A DNA stretch of 60,000 nucleotides, taken from Polytrichum commune. Taxonomy: Eukaryota > Streptophyta > Polytrichopsida > Polytrichales > Polytrichaceae. A model generated the notes under the pieces. The model ran no database searches. It was not told where the DNA came from and was given only the letters and a program-made list of their open reading frames with translations. Positions within the stretch are counted from its first letter, which is position 1. The number at the start of each line of letters is the position of its first letter. A program made the position numbers and the translations under genes. Below, piece by piece: positions 38,700 to 50,300 of this stretch. The stretch spans positions 21,764,001 to 21,824,000 of the forward strand of contig OX485804.1 in assembly GCA_950295325.1 (NCBI GenBank), in the 5' to 3' direction.

Positions 38700-39430
38700 G
38701 CTCTTGTTTATCTGACAACTTGCCGAATGAGGATTTAATACTTGACACAAATCGATCGAGAATTATGTGGGAGGCATTGTGGGGTCTATCTCATCGGGAA
38801 ACCCGTGATAACACAACTGCATCAAAAGTTGCATATGATGATATCAAGGAGGCTTTTCTTGGTGAGGAGTGGGAACTCTTCCCATCCCTCAAGGAAGAAA
38901 CTAGATTATAACTTACCTTCACCTCAAAGATTTTCTCCAGTGCGAATGTGAATTGTACTTGAAGTAACCATTGACACCACCACCTCAACACAAGTTCATT
39001 GTTGCCGACTGCACCTTGAATCACAAACTTGCCATCGAAATTGGATGGTGGTCGAGTGTTCCTATCTCTAAACATAATAGATTATGCCACTTTTGCTCTT
39101 GTAATGTAGCTGAAAATGAGGCACACTTTGTGTTGGAGTATAAACCCATCAGAATTAAATTTCTGTCATTGTTTGAGAATGTAGTATTCAGAAACCTCAA
39201 GTTTTTCTTTTAGTTAGACCAACAAGTTGACATTAGCCTCTACCTCACTGATGCTACCACACTCCGCCACAGTTAAAAATTAGTCGGTTTGAAACCATCT
39301 CAATGTACTTCCAATCCCATTAACCTTGTGGCTTCCCAGGCTTTAAAATCAATTTCAATCCAGTCCCCCAGGAAACGCAAAGCCGAAAAGGAGGGAAAGC
39401 CTTCTTAGATTAAAACAAGGCCTTTTTCAT
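38700..39430 (+). pseudogene. 3' end of a different LINE ORF2 (zinc-knuckle region), broken
   Basis: The frame from 38971 reads LAIEIGWWSSVPIS, NRLCHFCSCNVAENEAHFVL, then FLSLFENVVF. This is the Cys/His zinc-knuckle (zf-RVT-like) segment that follows the reverse transcriptase in many plant LINEs. C-x2-C and H are present, but the expected last Cys is Tyr (LEY). After a TAG at 39211 the same frame continues LDQQVDISLYLTDATTLRHS to about 39400, so the ORF is interrupted. The segment 38720-38960 is probably the preceding part in shifted frames. It belongs to a different LINE lineage from the RNase H copies. Confidence 0.6.
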
Positions 39431-39689
39431 ATTGAATATGTTAAAGCTTCTTCCCGATATCCAATTTCCAGATAATGGCATTTGCAAGAGGCTTACAGTT
39501 CAATCGACAAGAGACCTTGAAAGGAATTATCTGGTGTGAAGCTCCTCACATGAAAAATGCCCCTCAAGTCTCTGGCTCTGCTGCTTAATTAATATGGTAA
39601 ACCTATGTGGATCCGGCATTTGTATTGAGCTAAAGGTATGTGGCTCTCCGTTCGGTTTGGTTTTTGTTGTTTTTGGTTCTCCAACTTTT

Positions 39690-39990
39690 GCTGATTAGAT
39701 TCACACAAAGGAATTTCTGTTGCATTAGTGAATCTACAATGAAGTATTTTTTGAACAACAGTTGGGGTTGAAAATTGGATCTCTTCTTATTCAACGACGG
39801 TTACTGGAAGTGCATGTTTGTTGATTCTTTGACTATGTACATAGGTCCTCCTAATTGTGCTTACTAATAAGTGTGGAGTGGTTAATAAACCTTGAAGACG
39901 TAGTCCAATCTCTTTTGAACATGTGTCTTCACGGTGTTTGTTCATTGATCTTCACCTAACCACACATCAACCAAATGTAGGTGTCTGATT
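39690..39990 (-). repeat. Family H repeat, inverted copy
   Basis: TGAATCTACAATGAAGTATT, TTGAAAATTGGATC, TGCATGTTTGTTGATT, GTAGTCCAATCTCTTTTGAA, CATGTGTCTTCACGGTGTTT follow the reverse order of 33480-33780. Confidence 0.5.
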
Positions 39991-41124
39991 AAGAAAGTAT
40001 GGGAATGAACATGACCTGCACACTCAATCCATAGTTATAAGAATCGTACATTGGTTCATGACAAGAGGGGAATTATCACATATGAGTGTGTCTCTCATTC
40101 ATGAATCATCCCAAAAAAACATCTTGGAATAGTGTATAGGTCGAATGACAGTTAGTTTAGATGAATCGACACTGGAATCAACTGCAAAGACCTTGAATTG
40201 GCCTAGTGACACAGTTTTGAAACGGATTGACCCTAAACCTAAACGGGTGCTTGTTTTTAAGATAGATGAATGAGAGTGCGCTTGTATGCAACAATTTCTT
40301 CACATGCTGGAACGATTTTTAATTTAATTTTTTTTTAAAATTTAAAAATCTCTGATTCGGTGTGGCATTCAAATTAGATCGACTTGCTCCATCTTCTATT
40401 GTCCAAACTTGTGTGGCTTGGACTAGACCAGATATCTTGAGCCTTTTTCTTTCCCCCCCCCCCCCCACATGTTCAAGAACGAGTTGCCAATATTAAAGGT
40501 ACATTGAATTCAACCTATATTGTCCCTATTGTTTTCAATGCATATTCTCACCTTCTTGGAGTTCCTTGGGTCGAAAGTGTATATCAATCCCCAACCCCAA
40601 TCCACCGGGCTCCCACAACTTGATTACTCCTACAAAAGTTGAAAACTTAACATTATTTAGTTGCATGGTTGTGTTTCCTTCTATACATAGCATCTGACAT
40701 GGGCCACCACTATTTTACCTTCACGGGAAGAAACTTAAAAAAATAGGAAGAAATTGATACCGGTACGAATAATGAATAATGCCAATATGAACAGGGTGAA
40801 TATTGTGAATAGTTGTCGGTAACTATAGTGAAAATTTTTGGGATGAACAATGTTTCTTGTGAATAGTGTTAGGATGAGCATTGATTCCTATGAACAGTGC
40901 TAGGAGTATAACTCCACCCAAACTTCCAAGTGTGAGCCTGAATGTATGGATAGTACGCATACATTCTAAGTTTGTCCATGAGGCCCACACAATATAATGG
41001 ATATATTTCATGGTCATGGAACCGACCCACATGATTGAATAATGTTCTGGCCTATCAAGTGCAAAATTGAAATTGCATTTCCCACGGTACGGCGTTTGGA
41101 CGATTTTCAAAACCCCCTTCAATT

Positions 41125-41167
41125 TTCATGGTCACGGCTCTTGACTCGTGTGTAAAGTGACCGCCCT
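41125..41167 (-). repeat. Family D end fragment
   Basis: TTCATGGTCACGGCTCTTGA and CTCGTGTGTAAAGTGACCGCCCT match the right end of 34253-34768. The rest of the element is absent. Confidence 0.6.
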
Positions 41168-41198
41168 CAATATAGCCTATTTATCAAGAGAGGGAGAA

Positions 41199-41324
41199 CA
41201 TAACGTTATTCAGATCCATAACAATGTTATGTGGGATTGACAATATTCCATGGAATATCCACATTTGGTTTAATACTGTCAGTCCCACAGAACACTGGCA
41301 TGGATCTGAATAATATATCTTATG
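41199..41324. mobile_element. Family F hairpin MITE, internally shortened
   Basis: CATAACGTTATTCAGATCCA, TAACAATGTTATGTGGGATT at the left and CAGTCCCACAGAACACTGGC, ATGGATCTGAATAAT at the right. The central part of the hairpin is missing. Confidence 0.7.
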
Positions 41325-41384
41325 AATCTGAATGCCGAACCACGACGTACACTGCAAGCAATGTCAAGTATTGTAAATGGAGCT

Positions 41385-41640
41385 TAAGCTTATATTGAAG
41401 CTCTGGAAGCCATGGTCAACCGGTGATACTGTACGAGGAGCGAGCAGGAGCGCCTCTTCCGTGAATATTGTATATCACACTCCTCCCGTTTTCAAGTGAA
41501 TCCATCGTCAGCAGTTGAAGCCTGTCTGATGAATTACTTTCATTGCATTGATGCGCATGACACAGCAGCAGCTCGCGAGCTGCTCGTGGGACGCGGGAGC
41601 AAATTAAATTATGGAAGGTGGTTTTGCCTTTGAAATCGGA
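41385..41640 (+). other. Unrecognised coding-like fragment
   Basis: From about 41430 a frame of about 68 codons reads YCTRSEQERLFREYCISHSS, then AVEACLMNYFHCIDAHDTAA, ARELLVGRGS, with charged and hydrophobic residues spaced as in a helical protein. It is open on both sides for only this length and starts without a good ATG. It could be a lone exon or a captured gene piece. Family unknown. Confidence 0.3.
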
Positions 41641-42060
41641 TGGTTTTCCTGTGCACCCACTTTTCCTGTGAATTCGAGATGATTAGGAAATCCAAATCAG
41701 GCCTGGTAATGATCGAAGCTCATATGACTCTCTTATTATTGTGAGAAATTATGGAAGGAGGTTTTGCCTTTGAAATCGGATGGTTTTTCTGTGCACCCAC
41801 TTTTCCTGTGAGTTCGAGATGGTTAGGGAATCCAAATCAGGCCTGTGTGTAGCCATTCGCCTGGTAATGATCGAAGCTCATATGACTCTCTTATTATTGT
41901 GAGAAATTATGGAAGGTGGTTTTGCCTTTGAAATCGGATCGTTTTTCTGTGCACCCACTTTTCCTGTGAGTTGGAGATGATTAGCGAATCCAAATCAGGC
42001 CTGTGTGTAGCCATTCGCCTGGTAATGATCGAAGCTCATATGATTCTCTTATTATTGTGA
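41606..42060 (+). repeat. Three tandem units of about 140-158 bp
   Basis: Units start with AAATTATGGAAGGTGGTTTT at 41606, 41746 and 41904, and end TCTTATTATTGTGAG. The first unit lacks about 18 bp (CTGTGTGTAGCCATTCGC) present in the other two, with GCCT at both sides of the gap. Identity is above 90 percent by eye. Confidence 0.9.
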
Positions 42061-42129
42061 GAAATTCTCATGCTCATTATTTGGTCACATAGGTCATTCC
42101 AATTATGTTGATTATTGGACCCAGACCAG

Positions 42130-42335
42130 TGTCCAGTGGGAGTTTTGGGTATAATCTGTCAAGATCTTGGTGTTTCCGAGTCTAACCAGTTACATGTTGT
42201 GATCTTTCGGTTTTTTCTTCATTAATTTGGGTAATATTCCATGGATTCCTCTAAAATGATCGGTAGTTTTTTTGGAGTCGTCAACCTTGACCGGTTATTG
42301 TTTACACTCAACTGGTCCATCTGTAACTAAGGTTG
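42130..42335 (+). repeat. Left arm of a widely spaced inverted repeat
   Basis: ACCAGTTACATGTTG, ATATTCCATGGATTCCTCTA, AAATGATCGGTAG, GGAGTC and TTGACCGGTTATT are the reverse complement, in order, of the arm at 45195-45420. Confidence 0.65.
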
Positions 42336-44095
42336 AGGCATTAATAATTGATAAAATAAGCGAGTTTGCATTTGTTTAGGAGCAGTAATAGCGGGAAACT
42401 ATTTTTCTTGCGTAGAGAAACAAATTCTAAGGAGAATGCAAGCACATTCTAAGGAGAAAAATTCATGACTGTGGAAATCGTTACAAATTTTGAAGCGGTA
42501 AAGTTAGGGTAACACAAAGTCGATCTATAGGTTAACCCATAACCGCTAATATAAATGTTAATGCTCGGTTAAAACAATTGTCAAAACTTTCATGAGGGTA
42601 ATCAATCACAAGCCACCACCACATAAACCTTGACTTTGTTTGCCTAAAAAAATATAGGTCTCATCCGTGTCGGCATTACATGACCCTAGTGAGCGGTTAA
42701 ATGGACTTGGTCGGCTATGGGTGCCTCGACCTTGGCGGTCGATTCTCCCCATTCATTGGCCTAGACCGATTACCATATTTTGAACATGTAGTCCAATCTC
42801 CTTTAATCACGTGTCTTTTTTGGATGTCCATTCTTAGATTCACACCTCCACCACATACCACTCAAATCTAGATGTCTAGATTATTGCTACCGTATGCACG
42901 ATTACCGTAACACCTTTACCACTTCATGTACTTGTAGGCGAATGTGTATTATACACTCTATTTTTGGATTCAACAGTCCCGAATATAATGGAGAAAAAAT
43001 TCCCATGTCAATTCTTGAGATTTTAAAACTACAATTTCCAAAAAATTCCGGTGTTCCTCAAACACAGCTTAATTTGTGCCACAGTGGTGAAGGAACTACA
43101 GTACTTACCGCTCAGATGCATCCAATTACTCTTGTTGCAGTGGACAGAGCTCGTAATTTTAATTCCTCCATGTGTATGAATCAAGATGACCCACGTTGAG
43201 CTGGGATCTTGGTGAACAGCACTTCAGCCTTCAAGTTTAAGCCGAACCATTTGCATCTAACTTAATTTAGACTACAGCTACCTAACGTGGTTACCAAAAA
43301 TGGTTTTGCTTAGATGTCTCTCTATCTTTGAGATGCTTGTCAATGGCTCGATCACTTATTAAGCAGTTTCACATAAAATATAGTTCTTTGAGCCTCCTTT
43401 CGAGATAAGTTACTGCACCTACACCACCTAACTTATGGCTTAATCTTGCTATGTCCATTTAGTACTCGCTGCACACAAGATTGACCAGCGTGAAAATGTG
43501 TGAAAACCCGCATTCCAGTATGATTGATCAAGCATGTTCAAAACCCAACAAATGCTAGAGTTGACCATAATGTTTAGGGATCAGCTGAAGCTGAACTCCT
43601 CTACTCCGTTTATGGTATTTAGTATCACATGCGTAACAGGGTCACTTACCCTATTTTGAGGCGTATGCTAGGTTATATTGATGATGAATAACTTCACCAC
43701 AAGTGTCACACGTGCTAATTGCTGATATGATTTCATTTGTCAACATGTGTATTTTTTTAAGTGAAAAATAATCTACATTTTGACATTTAGAGTAGCACAT
43801 TTGGGATATGTTAGATGATAGTCTACATTTTAATATGCACGGGGAAGATGATTTGTGCATACTATGACAAGTGTCATGTGTTCACAATTTCGTATGCAAG
43901 AGGAAGACATTCTCGAGCATACTAATGCTAATTATCATTTGTGTACACTTTAATCAACTTGTAGATCATTGTGCAACATAGGCATGCACCTCATAACACT
44001 ACTGAACATACTCATGTCAAGACATGAGGAAGCACACTTCTTAAAAAAAGATCTCAAAAAAATTCAAGAGCTTCTCACAATTCTTTTGGCTTTGG

Positions 44096-44133
44096 AACAA
44101 AAACAAGAGAGAAATTTCTCCCTTGTTTTTGTT
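44096..44133. other. 38-bp near-perfect palindrome
   Basis: AACAAAAACAAG, one mismatched base, GAGAAATTTCTC, one mismatched base, CTTGTTTTTGTT. A short cruciform or a bidirectional terminator-like hairpin are possible readings. Nothing nearby suggests a transcript. Confidence 0.6.
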
Positions 44134-44463
44134 ATTTTGTAGATCACCGACACAAGTGTTAAAAATGACAAATATGGGAGATTCTTTTAAATTGGGGTCT
44201 TGCTCCCCCACTGTTGGTGACTTAAATTTCTGATTACCTCTCATAAGTTGCAAGCTGCCTCGATTGAAACCGCAACCAAAAAATGCCACTAATCTTAATC
44301 ATCCCAAGCACTCAAGATATGTGCACATGCACCATCTGATCGGCTTAACTTTTTGACAATCAAAGCTTGAGTTCAAGTTGGGCTCAAGTTGCACATGTGG
44401 CAATGCAACCCCATGATGCATCACCTAATTGCCTACATTAATCTTGCCACCTATATCTTCACT

Positions 44464-44672
44464 GCTTATCCCAATTAGTGTGGGTTACTATTTGGAGTTA
44501 TGCAGCGTTATAACTTTTTTTTTTTGGTTGAGAATGTAAAAGTCATGTATGTTCTAAACTGTCCAAACAACCTATGGAGCTTTTGTTAGTAAAAATTAAA
44601 CTCTTGAGTAAGAAGTTATTGTATTGTGTATTTCCGAACAATATCATTCACTAATTGGGATAATCGGTATAC
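44464..44672. mobile_element. Family C MITE copy
   Basis: TATCCCAATTAGTGTGGGTT, ACTATTTGGAGTTATGCAGC at the left pairs with CACTAATTGGGATAATCGGT at the right. A T11 run lies inside. Confidence 0.75.
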
Positions 44673-44726
44673 TTATATCCATTGACTAGTTGTACTCGTC
44701 ACCCAAACCAACAAATGGCCTTGTTC

Positions 44727-44791
44727 CACATAAAATTATCAACCAATGTGTGTTCGTTCACGTGGACCCCGAGAATATAACCATGGGATGT
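44727..44791 (+). repeat. Single arm of the 25334 hairpin family
   Basis: AATTATCAACCAATGTGTGT, TCGTTCACGTGGACCCCGAG, AATATAACCATGGGATG corresponds to the left arm of 25334-25497. The matching right arm is absent. Confidence 0.5.
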
Positions 44792-45194
44792 CCCAACCAG
44801 TGCAAATTCAAAAATGTTTTGCAACTTGATAGAACCTACTATAATTAAGTAGATATAGAATAAGTTGTTGCAAGTTGATTCACTTATCGTCATTGTATAC
44901 AAGGCTGCACAAATTCAAAAACGTTGGTTTCGACATGGAGTTTGGTATGCCCTTGATAAAAGAATTATGACCTCAACACATGCCTAACCTTGGGGAGCTT
45001 GGTTTTGGGGTTGCTCGACTCTGATCAGAAACGAAAATTCTTTTCAGCTCGGCTTCCCGAATTCAGTTCCGAAAGTGGCATTCTCGAACGTGTGTGGCCT
45101 GCACATGAGAAGAGCCCAATCGAAACATGCTGCTACTTGATCTTACTATCATGAGCACTTAAGATCTACACACACGGATCATCTGATCAATGAT

Positions 45195-45420
45195 TGGGGA
45201 GAACCGGCAGTTAGTTACAGGTGAACTGGTTGAGTTTGAGAAATAACTGGTTGAAGTTCAAGACTCCAGGAAAATTAACCATCATTTTAGAGGAATTTAT
45301 GGAATATACTTCAATTTGATAAAGGAAAACCGGAGGATGTCAACATGTAACTGGTTGGACTTGCAAACACTAGGATCTCAACCGATTATGCTCAAAAATC
45401 TCCCCGATCACTGCATCTGA
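45195..45420 (-). repeat. Right arm of a widely spaced inverted repeat
   Basis: GGTGAACTGGTTGAGTTTGA, AATAACTGGTTGAAGTTCAA, CATTTTAGAGGAATTTATGG, CATGTAACTGGTTGGACTTG match 42130-42335 inverted at roughly 75-80 percent by eye. About 2.9 kb lies between the arms and has no recognised transposase. Confidence 0.65.
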
Positions 45421-45439
45421 TGAGCTTATTAGCCCTGAT

Positions 45440-47240
45440 GATCATGCATGACAGTGATCTTCCACAGGTAAGCTAATCAGTGAAGTTAGTAGTGCAGCTC
45501 CAAGCCATAGCCGCCAGTATTTGCCACAGCTACCTGCTCATGGACGAACCCTGCTGCAGGCGGCATCTGTGGTGATCGATTGACTTCACTGCAGGGCATT
45601 TATACACACATTTATTGGCACCCATACACAACTTGTATGGGCACCGTGGGCACGGATAAAAAGGTCTTCAGTCATCTTCAGTAAGCTTATTATGAAGTCC
45701 ATACCCATACAGTATTCCCATGGTCCACTGCCATCTGCACTTGAGGTTAATTACATCTCGCAGCGTGGCCCGAGGTCGCCGGATGCGGATTGGATGGATT
45801 TACTACTTGAGGGTAGCAAGGTAAAAGGCAACCCATGCCTGTAGTTGATGAATGCGTAGCAATGGATGAGTTGCATCCCTACAGTGGCCTTACAGCTTAC
45901 ATCTGGGGACCAACGCCTCCGACGCACCCGCCTGAGGAGCCTCTTGCATCGGTCACAGCAATATCGCCGACTGATCATCAGAGCCCTCGTCCCATGCAGC
46001 TTGAAGGCTTGCAGGCAGCAGGCTCATGTTTGAAGGCTTCAACCTCCACATAAGTTAAAGACATCATCAGCTTATGAGAAACTCATGTCAAGCAGCAGGC
46101 AGGGAGGCAGAAACCCGAGCCGAGAATCATCCCAGCCGGGTGGTTTGGAGCTTGGATTGGGATTCTGGAAGCTTAAGTGGACAGGGTAATTTTGTTGCAA
46201 CCTCATATCGGTGGGAATCTTCTTGGAGTTTCAGGTTGAGTTTTGGTACGAGGTTGCAAGCTTCGTGATGGTGCGGAGGGAGCTTAGTAATTAAGCAGGT
46301 CTGTGGTGGGTCTGGTGGGTTATATAGGTGGGGCAGGTTTGGAGTACTGCTGGAGGAAGGCTTGGAACTTTGAGTTTTTATGTTTTGGGGTGATCTGTTG
46401 TGGCGGTGGGGTTGAGGACTTGGACAGGACATGCAGTGCTGTTGCTGCTCTTGATGGATCTGGAAGAGGTTATGATTCACGCCGGTTGATTAGTGCAAGC
46501 AATAGGTGTTTATGGGCTTGAGGAAGTGTGCACTGTGAAGATGTTTTTCAACTAGGAGCGAAGGGTAAGGGGGAAGAAGGAGAAAGTTGTTGAGGCTTCG
46601 CTTGTGGAGGCTAAGGGATTAAGAGAAGCTAGCTGATGCGTGGTTCTGGTTTTAACGATACATAAGAATTGGAGAACCATTTGGGATGTGGCAAGGTATT
46701 AATATTTGAGACGGATAACGAGGGGACAAGCTCGTCACTTATATACTCTTGCTGCTTAGGATATGTTTACATGGTCCTACTATAGCTCACATACTTCTCC
46801 AAATCCTGGCATTGCATTCAGGTTCAACAGGTTCTGAGGAAGGGCTTAAGCTCTGCTCACTCTTGGTGTTAACTTTTCATTGTGTTCCAAGTTGGCACGA
46901 AGGGATTGATTACAAGCTTGGAAGGAGTGCCTGCGGGAATCCTTGGCTGCAGAATTTCAAAGTTCAGCATGACTCATGGTCCGAGGTTGACATTTATGTA
47001 ACAGTACGTCCAACTCAGGCTGTCACTTCACAAGAACTTGGTGATCTTCAAAAGTTTGAAGTTTGGAGCAGGTGGTCGAGAAGCTGCCTCAAATTTGGCA
47101 GGCACTATTATCAGGGCAGTGTAATATCTTGTTCTCTTTTGAGGATATGTTCATAGGATATGGATGAGGCTACGCAATCCTTTAGTAAATTTGTGCTCTT
47201 GAACGGGATGTATGCCACTTAGCGGTCTGAGGACTAGAGG
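45440..47240 (+). promoter_or_regulatory. 5' flank and presumed promoter/leader of the receptor kinase
   Basis: Base composition rises toward that of the exons, and the MITEs seen further upstream stop at about 45.4 kb. A TTATATAC word at 46739-46746 is a possible TATA box about 500 bp before the ATG. Frames in this stretch carry no domain and mostly lack ATG starts. The transcription start cannot be placed from sequence alone. Confidence 0.3.
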
Positions 47241-47367
47241 ATGAAGATGATGGAGCAGGTGCAATGGCGTCTGGGGCAGCAGCAGAGAGTTATTGTGGCT
47301 ATGGTCCTCAGTCTCGTGATTTTCAGCTCGTTACCAACTCATGAGGCGGCGACTAACCGTAATGATG
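47241..47367 (+). other. Exon 1: signal peptide of the receptor kinase
   Basis: Encodes residues 1-42 and the first base of codon 43. A short basic and glutamine-rich start is followed by a hydrophobic core, [15 protein letters not shown] (residues 17-31), and a small-residue region around HEAAT that suits signal peptidase cleavage. The exon ends GATG before GTAAGG. Joining it to the acceptor at 48485 gives ...[13 protein letters not shown], which is how LRRNT caps begin in this family. That join supports an exon sitting 1.1 kb upstream of the rest. Confidence 0.8.
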
Positions 47368-50300
47368 GTAAGGCTTCTTCCCTCTAGCTTGACCCCATGT
47401 CACAAAAATGGCCTCCAAAACCTTCTGTAGAGCATATTGCTCCTCTTGGGCTGCTGCATTTCATACAAGAGAAAGTCTACCTGTGTGTTGGACCTTTCTT
47501 CCCAAACACTTGCCACTCCAAGCTTTTCAAGTATGTCGGTGCAAGGTGTTTTAACATCTTCAGAGGACCATGGAGGCTTCCTCTCCTCTTGATCTTCTCC
47601 CAAATCAACATAGGAAGCTGCATATATACAGGGGAAGAGTTTTTGCGAAGAGAAGTACTTAGTGCATCTCAGTAGAATTGGGACACAGTTTCTGCCACAA
47701 GGAATTGTCTGGGATAGCTAGTTGGCTAAGTGGCTTACTGCACCTTACACGAGGGTTAGAATATGGAATTTGGGTTGTGGACACAAGCAGGCTCGGGTTA
47801 AATGCGAATGGAATGGGTACAAGGATTGGAGATATGGACTCTCTAGCCATGCCCTCTGCCACTCAACATGGCTGGTTACCAGGAAATGAAGAGAGGGAGG
47901 GAGTTAGACTTCTGAAAGAAGCAGACTAAAACATGACGACCTTAGCATCCTCTGCAAGGCGCTTCTGCAGGGATCTTTTCTAATCTCTGGATGCCCACAG
48001 AAGCGTTATGATACTCTTGAAGAAAATTCTATCATGTCCACGTGATTTTTGGGTTGTGGACACAAGCAGACTTGGGTGTGCATTGGGAATGGAAAGGGTA
48101 CGAGGATTGGAGCTATGGACTCTATAGCCATGCTCTGTGCCACTCAACATGGTCGGTTATCAGGAAAGAGTAAGACTTTTAGAGTTCAAGCATGACGACC
48201 TTAGCAGTCTTTGGAAGGAACTTCTGCAGGGATTCCATACCTCTGGATGTTCACAGAAGCGAGAGGGTGCTCTTGAAGAAAGGTCTTTCATGCCCGCTCA
48301 ATTTCAAGGTGGCTGATAGACTTCTTCGCAGAAGCACATGTCGACTCTGGACATGAAAAAAGAAACACTACACAATCATGTCATGTCCAAATTGTTTGTA
48401 CAAGGTTTCAATGGGACTTGAGCCTCATCCAACTGTTTATTGTATAATGTATCTTATACTCTGTCATTTGCTGGTTGTTGACAGTGAACGCTCTACTCAG
48501 TCTGAAGCAGCAATGGGGTGGATTGCCGTCCGACTTGTGGTCGAGCCACAAGGATCCTTGTGTTGATAAATGGTATGGTGTGAGTTGCGACAACTCCACC
48601 ACTCAGAGAGTGATTTCCTTGTAAGCCCACCCCGCCCAACCTCACTAACATGGGAGTCCTTCACAACACTGATTGCACATATAATCCATAGCCAAGTCGC
48701 CCATCAATACATCACTTCGTGCAATGTGCACAATCCCAACTTGTGATGATTATTCATTTATTTGCAAAGTGCGCCCAGAGTTGGAAAGTCGCTGCGTACG
48801 GGTCAATTGGTCACGTTCCAGATCACTGTCGAAAGCTTGACAATTCCAATTCTGCTTAGGTAGGAATCAAAGGAGGTACTAGTCAGATTGGCACAATTTG
48901 CCAGCATCTTTTGAGATCTAGCTCTCTAAAGTTCTGAGGGCTGTTTTGTGAGATTTTTTATTCTCGAGTCTACTTTCTGTGCTTTTAAACTGCTATCCTC
49001 TCTCTCTCGCAGGTATCTGGCCAGCGCCCAACTTACAGGGAGCATTCCTTCGAACATCAAATCATTAACAGCACTTCAGACCTTGTAAGTGCAGCATACT
49101 CACTCCCCTTTTCAAACCAAGAATTCACTGAAAAGTTTTGTTTCTGGTAAACAGCTTGTTACATTCAGAAGTCCATGCCTAAGGGACACTATCATGCCCA
49201 GCACAACAATCCACATTTGAAGGGATGTAAAGGACAACCCACAGCCCGGATCACATGCATTATCACAGCCCGGAGCAAGTGATATTGATAATCGGCATTT
49301 GTATCAAAAATGTTCTTCCATGCGAATGCATGATTCCTACTTGAAGATAATCCATCTTCTAGGAATGCTCACATTCAAATAAGTAGGGAGTTCGATTGGT
49401 TATAAATTACAGGGTTTTGAGATTTGTTAAATCTCATCAATTCACTATTGATTCTTCCTATTTCCAGGGATCTCGCCCTCAACCCTGGCCTGGTTGGTTC
49501 TATTCCCCCCGAGTTGGGGCAATTGTCTTCACTTACCACCTTGTAAGTCACAACACCTTCTAAAGAGTTTCAGAGAACAGAAACATAAGTATACCAAATT
49601 GAAATACTTGGACCTCCTCGATGATACGAATCTTTTGAACTTGATGGGTCTTCTTAGAGTTTTCTACTAATCCCAAGAACTTTACGTAGCTTGTATTGAG
49701 GTGTTTCCTCTTGATGTTGGTTGTTTTTATCTTTTCTGATTAATGCAATCCTCCTTACCAGTCAGTCACCATATTATTGGAGGCTGGCATTCTACTTCTG
49801 AAGTTCTTTGCAATCTTATGATGATGGTGTCATCCAATTTTGATCTACAGAAGTTTGCAGTCATGTGGTCTCACTGGATCTATTCCAGCCTCCCTTGGGC
49901 AACTTACAAGCCTTACTTATCTGTGAGTGTCAGATTCTCAAGTTATGTTGCAAGAAGGTTATGAAGTTGGAAGTTCAACCAGATTTGTGGTTAATAGTTT
50001 GCATCCGTATGTAATGTTTAATTGCTGAATTAGTGATCTTCGTATCGATTCGATTTCAATTGATCATACTGTTGGAAAACACAAATGGTGAAGGTGTGAA
50101 TGTTTATTTCCAGAGCTCTAAACAACAATAATCTCACGGGTCCAATTCCGCCATCGCTAGGGGCACTTGTCGACATAGTCTGGTTCGATCTTGCATACAA
50201 TAACTTGAACGGGTCGTTACCTGTCTCAACAAATAATGCACTTGGGATGGGTCTTGACAACATGATAAGCAGCCAACACTTGTAAGTTCTACAATCTTTC

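Noticed and set aside
42894-43199. 101-codon open frame with balanced residues
   Set aside because: No motif, no splice or start context, and it lies between inverted repeat arms in transposon-rich DNA. It cannot be supported as a gene.
46127-46480. Pro/His-rich 117-codon frame on the minus strand
   Set aside because: Its composition follows from G-rich sequence on the plus strand. There is no family motif and no splice context.
46749-47156. 135-codon open frame just upstream of the kinase start
   Set aside because: It starts at TTG, has no recognisable domain, ends 84 bp before the kinase ATG and is separated from it by stops. Probably leader or promoter sequence.
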